NCBI RefSeq assembly: GCF_019175385.1
Contig: NC_083344.1
Location: forward strand, 61,504,782 to 61,568,781
Length of the DNA stretch: 64,000 bases
DNA from: Lycium barbarum
Taxonomy: Eukaryota > Streptophyta > Magnoliopsida > Solanales > Solanaceae
Direction: 5' to 3'
How positions within the stretch are numbered: the first letter of the stretch is position 1; each line of letters opens with the position of its first letter. This document shows, in pieces, positions 1 to 11,803 of this stretch. The translations under genes were made by a program, and so were the position numbers. The notes under the pieces were generated by a model, which saw only the letters and a list, made by a program, of their open reading frames with translations, was not told the origin of the DNA and made no database searches.

Positions 1-2335
1 GTGAAAAGTTATATGAATCGTATATGTAAATTTAAACACAACTCGTGAAGGGCCCTGAGGCCAAATCAAAGTGGGACATCATACTCCACAAACCCATGTA
101 CGCGAATACCTGCCCCCTCACATCGAGGCACGACGAACAATGCAGAGGATCACGCTTGACAACATATCCTGGCCCGGGCTCAGTGTGGGAAACATTGGGG
201 CATCCACGAGTGGAGTAGTGAGAGACTAATGCAATTAAAATATCATAAATGTTTCCATAGACTCGATGAGGCATATCAAAAACAAACCGATCCAATGAAG
301 TCGGAAGGGATCATAATAAATGAGTTTCGGATATCATAATGAATTACAGAGTATAACCTTTCCGAAGTCGTTTCGAGTGTCAAAACAATTTATCAGACTT
401 AATGGAATATTTAAAACAATGTTTGTTAGGTAGTTAGAATGGTAGTCAAAACATTTCTTTCAAAAACCGCTCGAAAGCAAGACTTGAGTACAATAAGGGC
501 AAAACCGAGAATAGTGGGCCCACCTCGGGACAAGCAAGGCGGTGGGCTCAAATTACATATTTTAAGCTTAAGGGGGTCACCTATAGAGGTTCTACGGACA
601 TTCTATAGCTTTCCAAGGAGTTTAGAGAAAGTTTGCATAATTTCCAAGAATACAAACCAAAAGGGCTCAATCTTACTGAAGGAAAAAGCGAGATTTTCAA
701 TTGCGGATTCCGATGGGCAGAAAGTCTTTCGAGACCCGAATCCGATTCTAATACACTTAGGCATGCCAAAAGAAGGATCGGGGTAGCTTTACATACCTTT
801 CTAACTCCTTACGCCTCTCCAAACTCACTTCCCGTTTTGTCAAAAATCTGCAAATGGTCAAGTTTACCAATTGTGAGTTATAGATTCTACGAATTCAACT
901 TAACTCATATATGTCTACCGAAATTTCGGCAGCACCTCCCCTATACATATAGCACCCCCGAGAATTCAACTCGGCCAAAAAAATCATCAACAACCCAACA
1001 ACAACACCCACAACAACAACAATCAATATAATACACAATATGACATAACTAGTTCTACTTGCCGACATAATGCCTTAGCCTTTATTTCATCTTCAATTTC
1101 CAAACAAATCTCAATGGTTTCACATTCGTCATTAATCTAGATCATCACAATATAGTTTAGAAGCATTTCATATCGCTTCCTTAAATTATACACACGATAT
1201 ACATAATATACAAACTTTCCGCCAAAGTCATATTTCATCCAAAGCTTCTAATCTTTGGCATACATATTCATGACATGTTTTCATCTTCCAAATTCATCAA
1301 TAATCATCATGACTTGCAACCTAACAACTTCATTTTCGCAATGTCGTAAGATCATACTAAAACGACATAAGCTTCTACATTCCATTTCAATACAAACTTA
1401 TGTCATTTTATCTTCATTTACATTGCAAGCATCACAATAACGCAACTAACACATTAAACAAAATTAATTCATTAGCATCCTACCAACACCATACCACACG
1501 GCCAAACCCCTATATTTCAACTTCAACCAAATTTATTCAACTCTCATTCTCCATATGAATTCCATCATACACACAACTAGAATACAACATAAATTTCAAC
1601 TCATTTCACTTACACATTAACACACACACACGACCACATTCTATATTCCATACCCACTTTGCAAACTTCCATTTTTCCATACAATCAACTCATTTCTACA
1701 TACTACAACACAAACAAGACTTCATAACATAAGGATAGGGAATAAATTCTCACCTTTTCCTCTAGTCTTCTTCACTTGGAGGTATGGTCACTTTGATGAA
1801 TTTGATGCTTCTCTCTCCAAACCAACTACACCAAGTTACAAAGGGTGCTCAACTTAGTAAGGAAATCACAAGAGAAAATTTTTTGGAGCAATATTTTTGG
1901 TGGTGATTTTTGCAAGCCAAACCCGAGCCCTTCTTCTTCTTGCTCTCTGTTGTTTTGTTTTTGTTTGTTCTATGCTTCTTGAACAATCTAAGGGATAAGA
2001 TGATATATATATAAAATGGTGCCCTTATTAATTTAACACATGGGAAAATTAATAAAATCATGGGCTTGGCCACTATGTTGGCCGGCCACCTCTTAGCATT
2101 GGGCCTTAATTTTTCATTGAATTATTTTGGCCCAATGACTTATAAGTCACCTTTTGTAATTTCCGAAACTAATTCCCAAAATTCCAAATTTGCCCTTGGC
2201 CTTATTCGACACTTCCACATTAATATTCTTTCATACACAACTCCTATGTCAAATAAAAATCAATTATGACCTTATTTCTTACAAGTCAAGATTATTTCCA
2301 AATTTTTTCAACGTGTGAAAACACGGGATATAACA
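1..2335 (-). repeat. LTR fragment (3-kb class), minus orientation, cut by the window edge
   Basis: Reads on the minus strand as the first about 2.3 kb of an LTR: its minus-strand start is TGTTATATCCCGTG at 2335 and it runs off the window at 1. The block at 50-240 (containing CCCGGGCTCAGTGTGGGA) is the reverse complement of blocks in the plus-strand LTRs near 30.6 and 31.75 kb and is colinear with 35.5-35.7 kb in the minus solo LTR. Short reading frames here are not genes. It may be a solo LTR or the end of an element lying outside the window. Confidence 0.8.
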
Positions 2336-3040
2336 ATCATTCCTACACAACACAACATATACACGGCCAAGCACCCACCTACACGGCTCAACCCCAACAC
2401 CCAAAATTTCATGATTTTCACTCGTTTCTACATACTACAACATACACAAACCATCCATAACATATAAAAAGAAGATTAAACCTTACCTTTTCCACTTATC
2501 TTCTTGCTTGGCTAAGGTTGCTCCTTGCAAGAATGAATGGTTTACTTGCCCCAACAATTACCCCACGTTAAAGAGGACCTTCCAATTGGTTGAATTGCTA
2601 GAAGAAAATATTTTTTTTGATCATGATTTTTGGACCTCAATTTTTCTCTACCATGGCCGAATAGGTCTCCTTCTTTTTCTTCTCCAAGTTTCTTGAATTT
2701 TCTAAGTGATAAGATGATAAATATGATCACTTAGTCATCTTTTATTTACACATATTAAGCATCCATGTGGGCCAAGGCCCACACCACATCACACGGCCAC
2801 TTGGACCATTTGTTCAAGAATTATAAGTTTCCATAAGTCACTTTCAACCCCAAATTCTTCTTAATATTTCCATGAGCCATCTTGTGAATTTCCCTTTTTA
2901 CCCCTAGCCTTTCTTAATATTTCCACATCAAAATTTTTATAAACAACTTGTGTGTTAGACAAGATCAAAAATATAACCTTGCCCTTAACTTATCGCAATT
3001 ATGTTGAAATATCCGAATGTACAAAATACGGGATATAACA
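2336..3040 (-). repeat. Older LTR fragment, minus orientation
   Basis: Ends in the family terminus (plus strand ...CGGGATATAACA at 3040) and resembles the matching part of the solo LTR at 47.4-48.08 kb. The neighbouring LTR (1-2335) abuts its inner side, so the younger LTR probably inserted into this one. The other half is outside the window. Confidence 0.65.
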
Positions 3041-3385
3041 TCGAGACTAATGCGACTTATATATATATGAGGGTCGAAAAACTGCTTTGAAATGACTTGA
3101 CTTTCTTGACCTTCTTTAAACATTTGGGTCCTCCTTTAATCACCCATTACTAAGCTCCTTTGATATATAATGACGTCTTAACCTTGCAGCACACATATAC
3201 ATAAATAGCTTAAATTTCGAGAAATTTTGACAGAGTTTCCTCTGTAATTCTTACTATCCCAATCCTGCAGACAGCCCACAAAATACATCCTATGCCTTAC
3301 AGGCTACCCATGAAACCCATAAAAATAAATATACATCATAAAAGAATCCTGGTATTATACCTGTGACAATATCAGGGGAAGACTC
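3041..3385. other. Unassigned degenerate retroelement DNA
   Basis: No coding frame is recognisable. On the minus strand it contains ACAGAGGAAACTCTGTCAAAA, reminiscent of an LTR 3' region, and it abuts the gag/protease fragment of element B. It may be a remnant of B or of its 3' LTR. Confidence 0.35.
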
Positions 3386-3701
3386 GAGATCCTATCGCCC
3401 AGTCAATGCATAGATGTGAGGCTGAGGGCCACTTGAACCGGTCGCTCCTCCTCGACCCCTACCACTGCTTGCTGGTGCCTGTAAGACTTGCCCCGAGGGT
3501 GTACAGATAACAAAAAACCAGCTGCTAATCCTGTGGGATGAGCCCTACCTTTACCACGTACAAATGGACAGTCACGCCTAATATGGCCTAGCCAACCACA
3601 GGCATAACAACCACCTAAACTCAATCGGCACGATCTTAAGTGTAATCTACCAAACTGGGCACATCGTGGCACAAGTGGCCTCGTCTGACTAGAACCACTT
3701 T
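3386..3701 (-). pseudogene. Element B gag zinc-knuckle/protease-start fragment (distal half)
   Basis: The minus strand encodes a Gag segment with an intact CCHC knuckle (CYACGWLGHIRRDC), followed by a stretch ending in IYALTGR-stop-DLESSPDIVTG. That aligns with the linker before the protease in elements A, C and D, where the stop is Gln. The stop is TAG at 3394-3392, one C-to-T change from CAG. At 3701 the frame is cut by the LTR of element A; the upstream part of the same gag resumes at 14733. The rest of pol is absent. It would have been the nucleocapsid portion of a Tekay/Del-like polyprotein. Confidence 0.75.
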
Positions 3702-6631
3702 TGTCACGACCCAGCCCCGTGGGCCGCGACTGGCACCCTACCTGGGTACCCAGACCGAATCGCACATTCATTATCAAATCCAAACTTATTTCCGAATTTT
3801 TTACGAAATCATATCAAACATAATTTATATCAAAATAAGTCCTAAGCGGTCGCACCAAATCAAAATGCCATATCAAATACAAACTGAGCGGCGGAATAGA
3901 CATCGCCGGTCGAAAGTGCAAACATAAGCATAAGGGCCATTTGGGGCCATCATAGCAAACAGACCGCTTTAAGACCAGAAAACGAAATCAAACCAACATA
4001 TACAGGACCCTCACCCCACATATATGACTACAGGCCTCTACGAATTCAAAACAAAGACATATGGCGAGACAGGGTCCCGCCGTACCCAAATAGTCAAATA
4101 TACCGAATACGTACAAAGCAAAAAGAGTCTGTACCAAAAGTGGACTCCGGATCAAAGAGGAGTACTCCGGAATAGCAAAGAGGGAAGCCTACTGTGGAGG
4201 ATCACCAATATCTGCACCTGCGGGCATGAAACGCAGCCCCCGAAGAAAGGGGGTCAGTACGAAATATGTACTGAGTATGTAAAGCACGGAGTACAAAAAT
4301 ATGGATCAAAACTGAAAGCAAATCAGATAACAAAGTGGAGTACAAATCGGGATGTCAAAATCCGTATCAAAATCATATACGTATACATAATGCAAACGAA
4401 ATCATGCAAACGCTTAAGAACGTGGTCGCCACTCCGACGCTGGCGCCACACACAACATAACACCAGAAGGTTTCAACTCTCCGTATCTCCGAACACAAAC
4501 ACAAACATAGGTGAGCGTATCGCATCACGAGCCATATCACAGCATAACTCCAAACGGAACCCGGCCCTATGGCGAAGCCTCGGGAACCGTAACACAGCAT
4601 ACGGCCGAATTATCATAAGGCGCACGAATCAAAACCGGCCCGGGAACCGGTGAACGAAGTCATAACAAGGCACGAGCGGAGTCGTGAGCAGACAAATGCA
4701 AATCGTATTTCAAAATAGTCTTTCAAAACATAATAATCTCATAAATCATTTCATAATACAAAATAATCGCATACTTAGTCGATATAAAGTTTCATTTCAC
4801 AAAATATTTCCAAAGTAGTACGTATAGCTCAAAACGTAACTTAGCGTATCGTAATATTCAAAACATATCCCGTAGGAGGAAATTCCAAAATCGAAAGTAT
4901 CATTTCAAACTTTATTCAAAAGGACAGCCCAATAAGACAAATAGGGCGTCTCGGGGTTAGCGGGCCCACCTCGAGTCAAATTGAGGTGGCGAACATATTT
5001 TCTGAACATTTATAGGCCAAAGGGTCATACATAATCATTTCTAAGTTACCCGACCACATTTCGATAGGTTTCGGACGAGTGGTGGCATTCTAGCCAAAAT
5101 AGAGCCCTTAGGCTTCAATTGAATTGAATGAATAGTAACTTTTCTGTGGATCGGGTTTCGAGGAGCAGGAATGCTCCGGAAGTTCTCATATTCGCCTATC
5201 GTACTAAGATATGCCAAACGAAGGAGTGGGAAGCTTTACATACCTTACAGACGTCTTACGCTCTCCCAAAAGTCAAGTCCCGTTTCGTCTGAAATCTGCA
5301 AATGGTCAAAGTTACCAATTGAGATTCTTAGGCTTAAGAATGCCTTTAACTTCATTTTTGCCTACCGAAATTTCGGCAGCATTTCCCCTATAATCTAACA
5401 TCCCCGAGACTTAGCTCGGTCCAAAATATATCAACAACAACAGCCCACACATCATCAAACAACACAAGTTATAATCAACCCACTCTAGCTTCAAAGTTCT
5501 ACTTTGTTACCTAAGTTGGCAACTTTCATTCAAACTTCCAAAACTCCAACTCTATATCTACATAATTGTATTCATTTCCTCATTCAAACTTATACAATCA
5601 CATCCCAAATACAATCCAAGCCATACACGAAATTGCCCCAAAATCCATTACTTTCCATAATTCTTCAAAACAACGAAAATTCACGACGAACATTCTAACT
5701 TGCGTCGTTTCATTCCGAATTCATTAATATCAACTATAACTCATATTTAAAGTCTTTAGCACCCTAAATATACAATGATATACCCAATTATACCAAAGGT
5801 ATACACTTTCCGATAATGTCCGAAATCATTTTCCAACGCCAATTTAATTCATCAATCAATCATTTACGACATAAAGATCACAACAACACATTATACAAAC
5901 TAAACAAGATCAATTCACATCACTTTCTTCTTCCTAGGGCTCACGGCCAACATGCAATATACACACACACCCACGGCTTTCTATATACACCAAAGTTACG
6001 GGATTCTCGTCTATTCCCAATCCTTAACACATTCATATCAATTCTATAACATTAGAGGGGCAAAATTCTTACCTTTTCTTGAATTTCCGACTTGTCGCAA
6101 ATGAGGTTCTTGTGCCAAACTAATTATACCCCGTTGAAGAGGGCCTTGAGTACTTCACAACTATGTAGAAATTAAGATTTTTGGATCAACAACCAAGCTT
6201 GGGAAATTTTTTCTCTTCTTTCTCCTATTCTCGGCCGAACCCCTATTTGTGTGGTGTTCTTGAATTTTTTTACTTTGTTTCTTGATAATTCCATCTATAA
6301 CATGGTATATATCCATAACATTGATCATGTGCATAGCACATGATTATTAACAAAGGGGCTTGGGCCATGGATATGGCCGGCCACCCCAAATCCCTTGGGC
6401 CTAAATTTTGTGTCATATTTTCCTTGGCCCAATTCTTGAAAAGTCCCATTTTGTAATTCCCGAAACTAATTTCCGAAATTCCAAATTTATCCTCGGCCTT
6501 CCCCGAGGTCTTAACATTAATAATTCCATAACCAACATAGTCACATTCACTAAAATCAAAATATTTCCTTATAACACACAAATCGTAATTATTTCCCGAT
6601 TTCCAACTATATGAAAACACGGGACATAACA
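3702..6631 (-). repeat. 3' LTR of element A
   Basis: Begins TGTCACGACCC on the plus strand and ends GGGACATAACA. It is colinear over its full length with 11804-14732. It contains the conserved hairpin block near 4225-4280. Open frames inside, such as a 209-codon one from 4024, recur in the other LTR and are not proteins. Confidence 0.93.
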
Positions 6632-6668
6632 TTCTCCCCCCCTTAAGAACATTCGTCCCCGAATGTTA
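6632..6668 (-). promoter_or_regulatory. Polypurine tract and upstream stem-loop of element A
   Basis: On the minus strand, AAGGGGGGGAGAA directly precedes the 3' LTR and is the expected primer for plus-strand DNA synthesis. Just upstream, AACATTCG-GGGA-CGAATGTT (6668-6649) forms a perfect 8-bp stem with a 4-nt loop. Confidence 0.85.
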
Positions 6669-6767
6669 AATTAAACTTATGAAGGCTCACAAACATGACG
6701 GGAAAACCATTTTTTTATATATAGCACACATGGTCCATCCGTTCATTGGTACAACAAATACAAAAGT

Positions 6768-9700
6768 CTAGATTACAAGAGGCGTAGGGAATAAATGGGG
6801 GAATCTCTTCTTCATCTCATCCTCCGCCTCCCAAGTCATCTCTTCCCGGTTATTATTGCGCCACAGAACTTTGACAGAAGGCACCTCCTTAGTGCGCAAT
6901 CTCCTCACCTGACGATCCAGAATAGACACAGGCTGCTCGTCATAAGACAACTGCTCCGTCACCTGAAGATCATCTACTGGGAATATCCTGGAAGGGTCAC
7001 CAATACCCTTCCGCAGCATAGACACATGAAACACCGGGTGCACGGCCTCCATATCGGATGGCAAGTCAAGCTCGTAGGCGACTGCGCCTATCCTCCGAAC
7101 AATCTGGTATGGCCCGATGTACCGCGGACTCAACTTCCCCTTCTTGCTAAACCTCATAATGCCCTTCATGGGCGACACCTTCAGGAATACCCAGTCACCC
7201 ATCTGGAACTCTAACGGTCGACGTCGTCTATCAGCATAAGCTTTCTGTCGACTCTGAGCAGCCAATAGTCGCTCCCGAATAAGCTTCACCTTATCTACAG
7301 CTTCCTGGATCACATCTGGCCCAATCAGCTTAGTCTCGCCCACGTCAAACCAACCAATAGGAGATCTGCATTTCCTGCCATAAAGGGCCTCGTACGGAGC
7401 CATCTAAATGCTGGAGTGATAACTGTTATTATAGGCAAACTCAATAAGCGGCAAATGATCATCCCAACTGCCCCTGAAATCAACAACGCAGGCCCGCAAC
7501 ATATCTTCGAGCGTCTGAATAGTGCGCTCGGCCTGCCCGTCGGACTGAGGGTGAAACGCTGTACTAAGGCTCACCTGAGTCCCTAATCCCTCCTGAAATG
7601 ACCTCCAGAAATTAGCTGTAAACTGGGCACCTCGGTCAGTAATAATAGATATAGGGACTCCGTGAAGTCTGACTATCTCTCTGATATACAATCTGGCATA
7701 GTCCTCAGCCGAATAAGTAGTCCGAACCGGAAGGAAATGGGCTGATTTCGTCAGCCTGTCAACGATAACCCAGATAGAGTCGTACCTGCGTGGAGTGCGC
7801 GGTAACCCAACAACGAAATCCATATTAATCATCTCCCATTTCCAGGCTAGAATTTCCATCTCCTGTAATAATCCACCGGGCTTCTGATGCTCGATTTTAA
7901 CTTGCTGGCAGTTCGGGCACTGACTAACAAACTCAGCAATATCCTTCTTCATGCCGTCCCACCAATACAAACACCTGAGATCCCGATATATTTTAGTGGA
8001 ACCAGGATGAACAGAATACCGTGCATTATGGGCCTCGCCTATAATCTGCCGCCGTAAGCCCGCAACGTCCGGTACACAGAATCTGCCGTCATATAATAAT
8101 ACTCCTTCAGGCGAGATTTCGAACTGAGTCTTTGCTTTATTAAGGGCCACATCTCTGTACTGAATCAAAAGAGGATCCTCAAACTGGCGCTGCTTTACCT
8201 CCTGAATAATAGATGACTCAGCAACTGGACGAACAGAAATCCCAGAATCTCCAGAATCTATCAAACGAACTCCGAGGCTGGCCAGCTGACGAATGTCACG
8301 AACCAAATCTCTCTTATCAGATGGAACATCAGCCAGACTGCCCACGGACTTGCGGCTAAGCGCGTCAGCTACCACATTGGCTTTCCCCGGATGGTACAGA
8401 ATATCAACGTCGTAATCCTTTAGTAGCTCAAGCCATCTCCGCTGCCGCAAATTTAGTTCCTTCTGCTTAAAAATATACTGGAGACTCTTATGGTCCGTAT
8501 AGATATCAACATGGACCCCATATAAATAATGCCGCCAAATCTTCAAAGCATGAATCACCGCGGCCAACTCAAGATCATGAGTGGGATAGTTCTTCTCGTG
8601 CGGTCTGAGCTGCCGGGAAGCATAGGCTATGACTCGACCGTGCTGCATCAATACACATCCTATCCCAATACCAGAGGCGTCACAATAGACAACATACTCG
8701 TCAGATCCCTCTGGAAGAGCCAAAACTGGTGCTGTAATCAATCTCTCCTTCAGCATCTGAAAGCTGCGCTTGCAGGCATCTGTCCACTGGAATTTTGCTG
8801 CTTTCTGGGTAAGTCTCGTCAGTGGTGCTGCAATAGAAGAAAAATCCTCCACGAACCTGCGATAATACCCGGCCAATCCCAGAAAACTGCGCACCTCTGT
8901 CGGTGTAGTAGGCCTGGGCCAATTCTGCACAGCCTCAATCTTCTGTGTGTTGACCCGAATACCGTCTCCGCCGACAATATGGCCCAAGAATGCCACAGAA
9001 GTCAACCAGAACTCACATTTAGAGAATTTAGCATATAACTTCTGCTGATGGAGAATGCCAAGTATCGTCCTCAAGTGATCTGAATGCTCCTCGGCTGATC
9101 GCGAGTAAATCAGAATATCATCGATAAACACAATAACAAACATATCCAGAAAAGGCCGAAATACCCGGTTCATCAGATCCATAAATACTGCTGGAGCATT
9201 AGTCAGCCCAAAAGACATAACTCTGAACTCATAATGCCCGTATCGGGTCCTGAAAGCAGTCTTCGGGATATCTGACTCCCGTACTCGCACCTGATGATAA
9301 CCTGAGCGCAGATCTATCTTCGAGAAATATTTAGCACCCTGCAGCTGATCAAACAAGTCATCAATCCAGGGGAGGGGATATTTATTCTTAATAGTCACCT
9401 TATTCAGCTGCCGGTAGTCGATACACATCCGCAACGACCCTTCTTTCTTTCTGACAAACAATACCGGCGCTCCCCAGGGTGATGTGCTGGGTCTAATAAA
9501 ACCCTTATCCAACAAATCTTTCAGCTGCTCCTTCAACTCTTTCAACTCAGCCGGTGCCATCCTGTACGGAGGAATAGATATAGGCTGCGTATCCGGCATC
9601 AACTCTATAGTGAAATCAATCTCCCGCTCAGGCGGAAGGCCAGGAAGCTCGTCAGGAAATACATCTGGGAACTCACTGACGACCGGAACAGACTGAAGGG

Positions 9701-11600
9701 TAGGTATCTCCACTGCAGTATCGTGCACACGAACCAAATGATAGATATAACCCTTCTGGATCATCTTCTTAGCCTTGAGGTATGAAATAAACTTACCCCT
9801 CGGCGATGCAGTAGATCCGGACCACTCTATGACTGGTTCCCCTGGAAACTGAAAACGGACTACCTTCTTCTGGCAGTCGACATTAGCATAACAGGAAGAC
9901 AACCAGTCCATGCCCATAATGACGTCAAACTCAAGCATGTCTAACTCTATCAAATCAGCCTTAGTGCTACGATCATAAATGGTCACAGAACAACCCCTAT
10001 AGATCTGTCTCGCTACAATAAAATCCCCAACTGGCGTAGCTACCTCAAATGGCTCTATCGGCTCAGACACTATCCCAATCTTACTAGCAACGAGCGGGGA
10101 AATATATGATAAAGTAGAGCCAGGGTCAATCAATGCATATACAGATCTGGAGGAAACCAGTACTGTACCTGTGACGACGTTTGGCGAAGCCTCCTGATCC
10201 TGGCGGCTGGCCAAAGCATATATGCGGTTCGAGGGACCGCTAGAACCTGAAACGCCACTGCGGCCTCGACCGCGTCCTGCCGGTGCTGGCATACCTCGCC
10301 CTCCAGGGCGTGCAATAGATGGAACAGATGAAGAACCGGCGGCTGACCCTGTCTGCTGAGCAGCACTACCAGAACCGCTAGCCAATGGACAGTCTCTCAT
10401 AAAGTGGCCCTGACCACCATAAGAAAAGCAAGCTCCAGTCGCTCGGTAACACTCCCCGATATGAGACTTCCCGCAATGAGGACAACGGGGCCTGGGTGGT
10501 CTGGTCTGGCTGGGACCTCTAGCCATCTGTGAACCTGCCGCTCTGGAGCTCTGACCGGCCCCAGACGGTCCCGCACTGTCAAATCTCCGGCTGCCTGACT
10601 GAGTACTCCGGCCGGACGGAGGTAGCTGTCTGCCTGACTACTGCTGCTGAGGCTGTCCGCCTCGAGAATCCCCGGAATAACCTGCGGACCTAGCCCTCTT
10701 GGGCGGCCTCCTGTCCCGATCTCTACCAGAATGATCAGACCTGTGACGATCCTCCATACCCATCGCATAGGCCTGAAGTCGGGCAATGTCCATATCTGTC
10801 TGCAATGACACTGCCATGCAGCCGTCGATCAAATACCGATCCAATCCCATGACATATCTGTGCATCCGATCGGACATGTCTGCTACCACGGCCGGTGCAT
10901 ATCGGGCCAGAGAATCAAACTCAAGATTATACTCGCGCACACTCCGACCCCTCTGCTGCAAATGTAAGAATCGGTCGGCCCGTGCCCGCCGCAACTCTGG
11001 GGGTAGAAAGTGGCGGGTGAAAGCAATCACAAACTGGTCCCACGTAGCTGGGGGAGCACCCTCACCCCTGGATAACTCCCAAGTCTCATACCAGTGAGCG
11101 GCAACATCTCGAAGCCTGTGCGAAGCCAGCTCGACCGACTCGGTCTCTGAAGCCCTGACCAAGTCCAGTGTGCGCCGCATCCCCCGAATAAAGTCGTGGG
11201 GGTCCTCGTCGGGCTTAGACCCGATAAGCTCTGGAGGGCCACATAATAAGAACTCCCGAACTCTCAGGCTATCCCGCCTGTCATCATCATCATCGTCCCT
11301 CCGCCCGCGTCTGCGAGCCTGTCCTGCTACCAGGGTAGTCAGCAACTGTACCGCCTCTCTCAGGGTCCTGTCCTCCGCCCCTGGCTGAGGAGCTGGAGTC
11401 TCAGGAGCGGGTACTCGGGCCTCTGGAGCTGCTGAAGGTCCTGCTCCAGGCTGTACTAGTGGGGGTGTAGCAGACCCCTCAGAATGAGGCACAACCTCAG
11501 GCAAATCATAGACACGAGCTCAGGTAGATCGCTGTGCCTGACTAGTCTCTCCCATCCTCGCTTTGCCCTTCTGGGCCGCCGTTGCCTTCTTCGGAGGCAT
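6768..11600 (-). pseudogene. gag-pol: Element A gag-pol polyprotein, one frame with three stops
   Basis: A single 1610-codon frame starting MPPKK at 11600. Domains by codon: retrotransposon Gag about 155-240; knuckle about 390-405; protease DPGS about 491; RT with FIDD about 825; RNase H about 974; integrase zinc finger about 1197-1231 and catalytic D-D(35)-E at about 1261, 1322 and 1358; chromodomain-like tail ([18 protein letters not shown]) near the end. It makes particles, copies RNA to DNA and integrates it. Stops are TGA at codon 27 (11522-11520; homologues have Arg), TAG at 10640-10638 and TAG at 7406-7404 (homologues have Gln), all single C-to-T changes. The knuckle reads [14 protein letters not shown], with Tyr for the second zinc Cys. 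No frameshift is evident, so it is recently dead or only marginally inactive. Confidence 0.93.
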
Positions 11601-11787
11601 CACTGCAAACACAATAGCGAGTCAGATCAAAATCACCCTAACAGCACAGCTCTATCGCACGATCTAAGATTCCAAAGAAAGTAACATCCTAAATGCCCTG
11701 TAGCTTCCTGTTTATAGATGTGGTGCACAACACATCGATAAACAAGACTCTACGAGACACGGCCTGTAGACATTCCGAGGACAAACT

Positions 11788-11803
11788 GCTCTGATACCAC
11801 TTT
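11788..11803 (-). other. Primer binding site of element A
   Basis: Minus strand TGGTATCAGAGC (11799-11788), complementary to the 3' end of initiator-Met tRNA, four bases after the end of the 5' LTR (spacer AAAG). It primes minus-strand DNA synthesis. Confidence 0.9.

Noticed and set aside
4024..4653. 209-codon open frame, repeated at 12126-12755
   Set aside because: Both lie at the same place in the two LTRs of element A, on the antisense strand of the element; composition is LTR-like and no domain is present.
8529..9038. 169-codon plus-strand frame
   Set aside because: Antisense shadow of the RT/RNase H part of element A.
10638..10640. Programmed readthrough of the gag TAG in element A
   Set aside because: D and C have their stops at different codons and A has two more stops elsewhere; simple decay explains it better, although the clustering is noted as a finding.
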